Positions 1 to 6,045 of a stretch of DNA of 6,151 bases are shown here, piece after piece; the stretch's first letter is position 1, and each line of letters begins with the position of its first letter. Source of the DNA: Candidatus Aminicenantota bacterium (GTDB taxonomy: Bacteria > Acidobacteriota > Aminicenantia > UBA2199). The stretch is taken from contig JAOZTV010000192.1 in NCBI GenBank assembly GCA_029939015.1, positions 1 through 6,151 of the forward strand, given 5' to 3'. The translations under genes were made by a program, and so were the position numbers. Under the pieces are notes generated by a model. The model worked only from the letters and a program-made list of their open reading frames with translations, did no database searches and was not told the origin of the DNA.

Positions 1-560
1 TTACATATATTAAGATAGCTTTCAACACCTTCAACTGCATTACAGTTCTCTGACAATAAACTTGTATCTGAATTAGGGAATGAATTTACTATATCATTAT
101 TGTTTTGTAATTCAACGAACAAATAAGCTATATCTTTAATTTTTTTTTTGTAATTATCAATTAGTTTTTTATTTCTTGATATCTCTATGTAACGTTCAAT
201 CAGTTTTAAAAAACTTGATGCTGAATCTATAATAGATGCCTGGTCTGTTAATCTCTTTTCATCTCCATTTTTATCAACTGAATAATTGTTTATAGTACCA
301 CTTAAACCATATTGATCTGCAAGGTTAATATGATTAAGATACCAGATTATATAATTTTTTAATACTGGTTTAGCTTTATAATCATTAGTGAGATTAATTG
401 CAATATTATTAATATTTTCTGGTATTATTTTTACATTATCAGCTGTTATAGTAGAGTCATAAGTTAGGATATTAACTGCATGATGATTGATTTTAATGTC
501 ATTTGAGCAGTTAATAACGATAATTAAACTACTTAATATTAAGAACAAGTGTTTTTTCAT
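1..560 (-). CDS. Putative lipoprotein, six-hairpin glycosidase-like (partial, C-terminus off the window)
   Basis: This frame is open from an ATG at 558-560 to the left edge, giving 186 codons without a stop; the 3' end is missing. The start is fixed by AAGGAG at 568-573, 7 nt upstream. Residues 1-17 form a hydrophobic signal peptide that ends in V-I-N-C (Cys18). This is a relaxed lipobox, because Asn at -1 is unusual outside spirochaete-type lipoproteins. The mature part has W73-YLNHIN, G85-LSGTI, an acidic turn (VDKNGDE, 95-101), then IIDSASSFLKLIERY (110-124) and ENCNAVEGV (171-179). From memory, this order resembles alpha/alpha six-hairpin hydrolases encoded in exopolysaccharide clusters, in which the central motif usually reads D-x-DSADSYAATFL. 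That family assignment is inference. The gene overlaps the end of the deacetylase gene by 32 nt, so it is probably co-translated with it. A likely role is cleavage or release of the polymer outside the cytoplasmic membrane. Confidence 0.72.
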   Translation of the reverse strand, partial: MKKHLFLILSSLIIVINCSNDIKINHHAVNILTYDSTITADNVKIIPENINNIAINLTNDYKAKPVLKNYIIWYLNHINLADQYGLSGTINNYSVDKNGDEKRLTDQASIIDSASSFLKLIERYIEISRNKKLIDNYKKKIKDIAYLFVELQNNNDIVNSFPNSDTSLLSENCNAVEGVESYLNIC

Positions 561-2376
561 TTAATTTCTCCTTAATTGTAATATATAAATAGCTTTCATC
601 TTTATCAATACTAATCTCACCAGTTTTAAATTGAGGTGTTTTATATATCTCTCTTGGGACAGCTACAGTTATATCTGATAATCCATCAGGATTGTTAATG
701 TTTATTTTTAACTTATTGCCATCTTTTACAAAAAAATATTTTGTTTTAAGAAATCTAGTTAAAAATTTTGCAAAATAACTCATTGGTTTAACTCTTATAA
801 GCTCTTTCCCACTTTCAATGTCAAGATGATCTATGAATTCTTTCAATATCTCAGGATGAAAAGCTGGAACATCATATGAATGAGAATAAATTAGTCTTAT
901 AGTTCTGTTATTTCTAAGGAATTTATATAAATCAAAAAGCCATGTTCTAAATTCAGCTCCAGTAACTCCAGTTAATTTCATTTCTTCCATTGATGCAATA
1001 GATCTATATGATAGAATTGGAAAAGCTATTAGTTTATCAGAAACCATTTTACCTTTAAAAAATGTTCTATTTGGGGCAGAGCCTGAATCTCCTGTATAGT
1101 AATAAGCAATTATTCCAAGATCTTCAAGGATCTCTGTCATCAATGGTTGTGGATGTACACCATTTGGCGCAGAATATTCAATTATTGGATATCCTGCTAT
1201 TCTTTGTAGTGACTCATTATTTATTTTGACATACTTTCTTATTTGCTCTTCTTTAAAAACACCTCTTTCAATATTTGTACAAAACCAGTTATGTGCCCAT
1301 CCTCCATGAGAACCAATAACTCCAAATTCTTTTATAGAGTCTAAAAACTCTCTACCTTTACCTTCCGCATCAAATCCCTTTTTATCTCCGGGCTTATCAC
1401 AGGAGTCTCCGGCGGTATTATGAATTGAATATTCAATGTTTTTTTTAAAGAATCCATTCTCCATCATATATGATATGCCATTCCAATCCTTAAACCAGTC
1501 AATATGCCAATTTATTACCAAACCGGCTTTACCACCTGGTGTATTAATGAGATGAGGGATTTTTGCAGTCTTAAATAAAAAAGATCTTAAGATAGACCTT
1601 AATAATAAGTCATCGCCAATTGATTTAAGTTGTCCCAATGGAAGATTTACATAGAGGAGTGAACCTTTATTAAATTTTTTCAAGATAATTACCGGGGTTT
1701 CCTTATCATTATCATCAATCCCATAAGCATATATTTCTTTTTTTATAAGTGGCTTTTCTATTTCAACTCTAGCGAAAGGGTATTGGAGTTTCCCATACGA
1801 ATAGCCCACCATAAAATGATCATCATTTGTTTTCCCTGGTGGTATTTGAAAAAAATTCATTGCATTTTTATCTTTAAATTTTAAAAAACCTGTTGTATAT
1901 GCTGTTCCCGAATTCTCTAGTGAATTATATACAATATAATTGAGCCCTAATATATCAGAGAATATTGTTCTATTGAGATAATTAGAATCTGTGTTCTTTG
2001 TGCCTGTATCGAACATGGCAAGCATATTACCTCCTAATTGCAGATAATCCATCATCCAGAGTTGAATGTCTGATGGAAGGATCTGTGCTATATAGTCTGG
2101 AAATATTATTACAGGAAATTGTTTTATAATTTCAGATGCTTTCTTAGTTAATAGAAATGATGGGGTAACAAAATCAAATGGTACTCCTTCCTCTTCAAGA
2201 ACACTTTTGTAGGCATTTATTATATTTTGGTATTTGTCTTTTAAAATTGGATTATAGACTAATAGTACTTTAATTCCAGCCGTATTGCTTATAGTTTTTG
2301 CAGGGTTTATTATAATGTAATATAAACCTATGGCTATTATTATTAAAAAAATTATATATTTATATAAGTTCTTCAT
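529..2376 (-). CDS. Membrane-anchored DUF2194/PelA-like polysaccharide deacetylase
   Basis: This 615-residue protein has an uncleaved signal anchor at about residues 5-24, so the rest should lie outside the cytoplasmic membrane. Residues 35-275 form a flavodoxin/GATase1-like alpha/beta domain (KVLLVYNP, IIFPDY, LGGNMLAMFD, LYVNLPLG). Residues 285-540 look like a NodB-type deacetylase. The putative metal ligands are H291 and D293 in NWHID, and H357 and H362 in SHGGWAH. YSAPNG (401-406), YTGDSG (427-432) and a late H499 in YSHS match the later NodB motifs. A beta-rich tail follows (about 548-615). The layout recalls DUF2194 proteins and the Pel deacetylase PelA, but no PelA glycosidase domain is seen. 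The H-x4-H spacing differs from the usual H-x3-H. The only two cysteines, C326 and C366, flank the HGGW motif and could form a disulfide. The start is an ATG with AAAGGAG 7 nt upstream. The substrate, presumably an acetylated amino sugar polymer, is inferred. Confidence 0.82.
   Translation of the reverse strand: MKNLYKYIIFLIIIAIGLYYIIINPAKTISNTAGIKVLLVYNPILKDKYQNIINAYKSVLEEEGVPFDFVTPSFLLTKKASEIIKQFPVIIFPDYIAQILPSDIQLWMMDYLQLGGNMLAMFDTGTKNTDSNYLNRTIFSDILGLNYIVYNSLENSGTAYTTGFLKFKDKNAMNFFQIPPGKTNDDHFMVGYSYGKLQYPFARVEIEKPLIKKEIYAYGIDDNDKETPVIILKKFNKGSLLYVNLPLGQLKSIGDDLLLRSILRSFLFKTAKIPHLINTPGGKAGLVINWHIDWFKDWNGISYMMENGFFKKNIEYSIHNTAGDSCDKPGDKKGFDAEGKGREFLDSIKEFGVIGSHGGWAHNWFCTNIERGVFKEEQIRKYVKINNESLQRIAGYPIIEYSAPNGVHPQPLMTEILEDLGIIAYYYTGDSGSAPNRTFFKGKMVSDKLIAFPILSYRSIASMEEMKLTGVTGAEFRTWLFDLYKFLRNNRTIRLIYSHSYDVPAFHPEILKEFIDHLDIESGKELIRVKPMSYFAKFLTRFLKTKYFFVKDGNKLKININNPDGLSDITVAVPREIYKTPQFKTGEISIDKDESYLYITIKEKLNEKTLVLNIK
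568..573 (-). promoter_or_regulatory. Ribosome binding site of the lipoprotein gene
   Basis: AAGGAG on the minus strand lies 7 nt before the ATG at 558-560, inside the coding end of the upstream deacetylase gene. It is a near-perfect Shine-Dalgarno sequence. It decides the start of a reading frame that is cut by the window edge and that overlaps its neighbour by 32 nt. Confidence 0.8.
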
Positions 2377-2383
2377 TAATTTT

Positions 2384-2390
2384 CTCCTTT
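2384..2390 (-). promoter_or_regulatory. Ribosome binding site of the deacetylase gene
   Basis: AAAGGAG on the minus strand lies 7 nt upstream of the ATG at 2374-2376. It is a strong site that fixes the start. It sits in the only real gap of the operon, and the preceding open frame ends in a TAATG overlap with this start. Confidence 0.8.
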
Positions 2391-2445
2391 AATAGAAGTA
2401 TCATTAACATAAATTGAAATTGTTGATCGATCTATATTTAAAATA

Positions 2446-3315
2446 CTAATCATTTTTTCCATTATAATCACTTGTTGTGTTTTTGAATTGCGTTTTAACA
2501 AAATATGGGGCAACTATAATTCTATTTAAAAATGTTTTAATTACTGATCTAAAAAGAAAGTCATCACCTAAAACTTTCAATTTCCCAAGAGGAAGATTCA
2601 CATAAAGAAAATTCCCCGGTTTATTATTCTGTAGAATAATAACTTTTGTCCTTTCATTTTCAGATGTCTCTCCTTCAGCAAAAATTAACCCAGAGAAATT
2701 ATCTTCAAGTTTTTTTAACTTAATGATTGAATATTTAAGTTTGCCAGAATTTATATCTGATAGATATAGTGAGTCTTCAATGTTATTTTTTGGGATTTCA
2801 AAAAAGTCAGCACTTTTTTTGTTTTTGAATATAATTATGCTTTGATCAAATGCAGTGCTTCTTTTGGGTTCATCTAAGATCTGTCTGAATCCAATTAATT
2901 TAGAAAACACAGGTTTTTCTTTACTATTACTTCTTATTGTCTTTGTCCCAACATCATATATGGCAAGAATATTACCACCTTTTGTTAAATAATCCAGAGC
3001 CCAGAAATACATGTCTCCTGGTAAAGTTTTATTTATGTAATCCGGGAAAATAACGGTTGGATATGTTTTTTCAAAATATTTTTCCTTTGAAGTTAAAATA
3101 AAATAGGGGGTAACAACTTTAAAAGGTACTTTTTCTTCTTTTAAAAATTTTTTATATGTATCAAGTATAAAACTATGTTCTTTGATATTTAATGGATTAT
3201 AAACGATAAGAATCGTTTCTGTATTGGAATGTTCTATTTGAGAAGGTCCAAAAATAATAAAAACAATAATTATTATTTCTATAATCAATATCAAAGGATA
3301 TATTATTTTTTTCAA
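2446..3315 (-). CDS. Membrane-anchored flavodoxin/GATase1-like protein, paralogue of the deacetylase N-terminus
   Basis: This 289-residue protein has a signal anchor at about residues 5-22 followed by one alpha/beta domain (35-278). It aligns nearly end to end with residues 35-278 of the downstream deacetylase: VYNP, VPF-VTP, VIFPDYI, LGGN/KGGN-LA, D-GTK, LYVNLPLG and GDD-L-RS are shared in order. By hand count, about 45 of the first 94 aligned positions are identical. No deacetylase domain follows; the frame stops at TAG (2446-2448). The start is TTG: its stop/start overlap (TTGA) with the bactofilin-like gene and the AAGGTGAG at 3321-3328 support it, and no ATG occurs in frame before the conserved core. 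The protein probably has a structural, binding or partner role outside the membrane, perhaps pairing with its paralogue. Shifting frame at the A6 run near the stop would add 25 residues and close the gap to the next gene. Confidence 0.78.
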   Translation of the reverse strand: MKKIIYPLILIIEIIIIVFIIFGPSQIEHSNTETILIVYNPLNIKEHSFILDTYKKFLKEEKVPFKVVTPYFILTSKEKYFEKTYPTVIFPDYINKTLPGDMYFWALDYLTKGGNILAIYDVGTKTIRSNSKEKPVFSKLIGFRQILDEPKRSTAFDQSIIIFKNKKSADFFEIPKNNIEDSLYLSDINSGKLKYSIIKLKKLEDNFSGLIFAEGETSENERTKVIILQNNKPGNFLYVNLPLGKLKVLGDDFLFRSVIKTFLNRIIVAPYFVKTQFKNTTSDYNGKND

Positions 3316-4445
3316 TTTATCTCACCTTTACCTTCAGTATGAATATAACCAAACACAGAAAAATTATTATTTAATATAACTCTTTTTTTTCCTATAATTG
3401 ATTTTAAATATTCAGGACTCCCAAGGCTAAATCCATCATTTATAATAACACTGCTTTGACTGAAAATATTCCCATTAATACTGCAGTTTTCTGAAATTTT
3501 TATATCATCTTCAGCAAATACATTTCCTGATATTTTTACATTTTTTCCAATTTTTATGCCTCTATAACTTTTAAAATCACTGATTATGGTGCATCCTGAC
3601 CCAATAATAAGGTCATTTTTAGTAATAAAATCACCTTTGATTGTTGTATTGGGTGGTATTTTAGTAGTATTATTATTAATAACAAAATTTTCAGATCTTT
3701 TTTTTGCAATTTTACTTCTTGAGTCTTTGTTGTCATCCTTTTTGGTGATGAATGCAAATACTTTTAAGTATTTATCTATTATAAACCATCTGCCATACTC
3801 ATTATCTTTTTTATTATGCACCAAACTTAGATCATAAGGGTGACAGTTTTTTGTTTCCCCTTTTTTATTTAATATTGGTTTTCCATATAAAGAAATAAAT
3901 TGACATTTTTTTCCAATCTCAATTTTTTTTGAACAAGAAATATTAATACCCAGACTTGCCCTTTCATCAATAGTTATTTTTTTTTCAGAATGAGCCCATC
4001 TAACCAACCTTGTCTTTTTACGAATATTTAGTTTTCCACTACAGAATACAGCTCTTAAAACATTATTAATGCCAATATCAACATCACCTTTGACATATAT
4101 TTCTTTTTTAAAAACAACCTTCCTTTCAGATCTAAGATCATTTTTTATATAAAGCAAGTTTTTAAATACAGTTTTCTGAGGGATAGTTAATGAGGGATAT
4201 ATCTCAATTGTTTCTTTTTTTGATAGTTTTATTTCGTTCTTATTTGATAGTTCATTGGAAATATCAGATATTTTGCTCTCCATCATTTCTTTAAATGCAT
4301 AACTAAAATATTCAGGGTCTTTGTAATAATCCATATTGATATAGAGCGGTTTGATATCTTTACGAGCTATCAACTCCTGTATTGAAATAAGGAAAGGTAG
4401 AATTGTTAAGATTATAAATAAAATAATAAATAGTATTAAAGTCAT
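3312..4445 (-). CDS. Membrane-anchored bactofilin-like (polymer-forming) beta-helix protein
   Basis: This 377-residue protein begins with one strong transmembrane segment (about 3-22). An acidic/helical stretch follows (30-80), then two blocks of short strand-turn repeats typical of bactofilins and other right-handed beta-helices. Block 1 spans about 92-190 (LYIKNDL, IYVKGDVDIG, CSGKLNIRKK, ISCSKKIEIGKK). Block 2 spans about 265-372 (IKGDFITKNDLIIG, IKIGKNVKISGNVF, IKISENCSINGNIF, VIINDGFSLG). They are separated by a lysine-rich linker (about 191-262). The C-terminus IGKKRVILNNNFSVFGYIHTEG matches my memory of polymer-forming proteins in exopolysaccharide loci. Bactofilins are usually under 200 residues and often lack a membrane span, so the anchor and double block are notable. 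The start is an ATG overlapping the synthase stop (ATGA) with GAGG 7 nt upstream. A scaffold for the synthase complex is the likely role (inference). The coding strand is rich in A tracts, including an A9 run at 3977-3985. Confidence 0.75.
   Translation of the reverse strand: MTLILFIILFIILTILPFLISIQELIARKDIKPLYINMDYYKDPEYFSYAFKEMMESKISDISNELSNKNEIKLSKKETIEIYPSLTIPQKTVFKNLLYIKNDLRSERKVVFKKEIYVKGDVDIGINNVLRAVFCSGKLNIRKKTRLVRWAHSEKKITIDERASLGINISCSKKIEIGKKCQFISLYGKPILNKKGETKNCHPYDLSLVHNKKDNEYGRWFIIDKYLKVFAFITKKDDNKDSRSKIAKKRSENFVINNNTTKIPPNTTIKGDFITKNDLIIGSGCTIISDFKSYRGIKIGKNVKISGNVFAEDDIKISENCSINGNIFSQSSVIINDGFSLGSPEYLKSIIGKKRVILNNNFSVFGYIHTEGKGEIN
3321..3328 (-). promoter_or_regulatory. Ribosome binding site supporting a TTG start
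   Basis: AAGGTGAG on the minus strand ends 5 nt before the TTG at 3313-3315. It lies inside the last codons of the bactofilin-like gene, whose TGA overlaps the TTG. This arrangement points to translational coupling and supports the non-ATG start. Confidence 0.65.
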
Positions 4446-5719
4446 TCTTTATCCTCTTCACTTTCTTCTTTTCTAAACCTTGTTGTTTTATGCCATTCCG
4501 GATTTCTTTTAAATATAACATCAGTAAGTGCAGCTAATGTTCCCTTTGCAACATAGAGGACATTATAAAGAAAACAAAAGAAAAATAGTGGTAATAATTT
4601 GACTCTTTCGTGTGTGCCATCAATAAAAGCGGCAGTTCCTATCTGGTAGAATGGTGCGAAATTTCCAAAAGAGTTATAACCTGCTACCATTATAAATATG
4701 AAGAAAAAGTTTATAAGGTTCATTTCTTCAAGAAAAAACAAGGCTAAAGAGACTGCAATTCCGAATATCATTAAAACTGGAACAAAGTATATAAATAATA
4801 ATAATGTTCCATCAAGCTTTTCCTTGAAAGATAAATGTTTTGAACGTAGTAATGGAGAAAGATACTTTTGTAAAACCTGTGTATGCCCCCTTGCCCAACG
4901 GTTTATCTGACGTGCTCTAACTGACCATTTTTCAGGAGATTCCTCATAACATTCTACTCTGTTCGCATATGCTACTTTCCAACCGTTTACAAGTAGAAGA
5001 AATGTTAATTCTGTGTCTTCTGTAAGGAGATTTGGATTAAAACCGCCAAAAGAGAGCACGGTGTCTTTTCTAAAGCCTCCAACAGTACCTCCATACTGAG
5101 GGGTCAGTCTCAGGTTATGTCTTGCCTGCTGATCTATCTGGTAACCTCCGGATCTTTCCAGGTCCAGCAATCTTGTGATCATATTTTTACCTGTATTTTT
5201 AGGAACAACTCTTCCCATTACTGCACCGACTTCTGGGTCTTTAAAGGATATTGCAATATCTCTGATAATTCCTCTTGGAGGCATATAGTCTGCGTCAAAG
5301 ATAATAATAATATCACCCTTTGCTAATTCAAGAGCATCATTAAGACCTTGAGGTTTTCCTCTTTCGCCTTTGTCTCTATGAAGTGGTTTGATGAAACTGT
5401 ATTTAGAAGCGTAATTATCAAGGATCTCTTTTGTTTTATCTTCAGAATGATCATTAATTGGTATAACTTCATATTTATCTTGAGGATATTCCATGTTTAT
5501 TAGGCATTTCATACTATCCTCTGCTACAAGTTCTTCATTATGCATAGGAACCATTACTGTAACTGAGGGAAGTTCAGAATCAATAATATCCTGATAGTAA
5601 ATCCTCTGTTCACCAAATATTCTGTTTATTGAGAAAATGAAATGCCTGATAGTATAAATCAGCATAATAAAGATCTCAATTACTATAAATATTTTTAAAA
5701 TTAAAATGACCAATTCCAT
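4442..5719 (-). CDS. Processive family 2 glycosyltransferase (polysaccharide synthase)
   Basis: This 425-residue membrane enzyme carries the full set of processive GT2 motifs. They are P58-MHNEE; D90 in NDHSED for nucleotide binding; D142-A-D144 for the metal; T233-E-D235, which includes the predicted catalytic base; and Q271-INRW275, the acceptor-binding QxxRW motif. K117-G and GKPQGLNDAL (121-130) fit the GT-A fold. There is one N-terminal membrane helix (about 3-24) and three to four C-terminal ones (about 305-328, 335-357, 374-398), ending in a short charged tail with PEWHKTTR (407-414). This matches cellulose, hyaluronan and PgaC-type synthases that polymerise a nucleotide sugar and pass the chain through the membrane. 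It has no PilZ domain, so no direct c-di-GMP control is visible. The sugar is not predictable here. The ATG start has an AGGA about 9 nt upstream and overlaps the preceding gene by 19 nt. Confidence 0.92.
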   Translation of the reverse strand: MELVILILKIFIVIEIFIMLIYTIRHFIFSINRIFGEQRIYYQDIIDSELPSVTVMVPMHNEELVAEDSMKCLINMEYPQDKYEVIPINDHSEDKTKEILDNYASKYSFIKPLHRDKGERGKPQGLNDALELAKGDIIIIFDADYMPPRGIIRDIAISFKDPEVGAVMGRVVPKNTGKNMITRLLDLERSGGYQIDQQARHNLRLTPQYGGTVGGFRKDTVLSFGGFNPNLLTEDTELTFLLLVNGWKVAYANRVECYEESPEKWSVRARQINRWARGHTQVLQKYLSPLLRSKHLSFKEKLDGTLLLFIYFVPVLMIFGIAVSLALFFLEEMNLINFFFIFIMVAGYNSFGNFAPFYQIGTAAFIDGTHERVKLLPLFFFCFLYNVLYVAKGTLAALTDVIFKRNPEWHKTTRFRKEESEEDKE

Positions 5720-6045
5720 ATTTCCAATTCCTTTCTTTTTTTTATTTTTCCGACATGATTAAGATAAAGAGAATAAATACTTACAATATATACAAAGTCT
5801 AAGAATGGCCCAAATAAAAAGAACGCAAGTGCCATAAAAATATACGAAAAGTTTTTGAGAAGATATATAAATGCAACATATCTCACAAGAGCAAAAAACA
5901 TTGAATAGATAAGGGTTGAACCAATAATCAAAAATTTTTCTAATAATTTTGATGGGAGTGGAATTAATGCAAGAGCAAGAATATTTGGTATAATGATCCA
6001 TATTCCAATAATTGTTTTAAAATACATTTCACTGAATATTTCCAA
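5701..6045 (-). CDS. Small polytopic membrane protein, possible synthase accessory subunit; start uncertain
   Basis: I do not recognise a named family. As drawn from TTG (6043-6045) it has 114 residues, with hydrophobic spans at about 12-30, 38-62 and 67-95 (the last may be one or two helices). It ends in a basic tail, KIKKRK (100-105), probably cytoplasmic. FALVRYVAFIYLL and FFLFGPFLDFVYIVSIYSL are distinctive stretches. It overlaps the synthase start by 19 nt, which suggests coupled translation and a role beside that enzyme. Neither the TTG nor the in-frame ATG at 6025-6027 has a good ribosome binding site. The frame stays open upstream to a TAA at 6133-6135 and encodes another hydrophobic stretch (FVNLVSALFFIFFIEYF), so the true start may be near 6111 from a rare codon, or a frameshift may be present. 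The frame itself is likely real; its 5' boundary is not settled. Confidence 0.6.
   Translation of the reverse strand: MEIFSEMYFKTIIGIWIIIPNILALALIPLPSKLLEKFLIIGSTLIYSMFFALVRYVAFIYLLKNFSYIFMALAFFLFGPFLDFVYIVSIYSLYLNHVGKIKKRKELEIWNWSF

Noticed and set aside
2425..2432. Palindrome GATCGATC as a possible operator
   Set aside because: Eight bases, a single copy, and inside a frame that may be coding; it is too short to support as a regulatory site.
2377..2445. Internal promoter before the deacetylase gene
   Set aside because: AT-rich hexamers resembling a -10 box are everywhere in this sequence; no paired -35 at proper spacing stands out.
3586..3837. Open frame of 83 codons on the plus strand
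   Set aside because: It lies wholly opposite the bactofilin-like gene, has no supporting ribosome site or neighbour, and its hydrophobic content mirrors the A-rich coding strand.
4698..4910. Open frame of 70 codons on the plus strand
   Set aside because: It is the complement of the conserved C-terminal half of the synthase, which carries the real motifs.
5117..5326. Open frame of 69 codons on the plus strand
   Set aside because: It is opposite the synthase catalytic domain, including the DAD motif, and shows no family features.
529..5719. Pel operon
   Set aside because: The deacetylase resembles PelA, but the polymerising enzyme is a processive GT2 rather than the GT4 PelF, and no PelG-like transporter is present in the window.
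529..5719. Pga/Ica (PNAG) operon
   Set aside because: A GT2 synthase and a deacetylase occur together, but the deacetylase has a DUF2194/flavodoxin-like layout unlike PgaB or IcaB, and the bactofilin and paralogue are foreign to that operon.
5759..6001. Second minus-strand frame of 80 codons
   Set aside because: It lies inside the small membrane protein in another frame. The membrane protein frame has longer, cleaner helices and the overlap with the synthase start.
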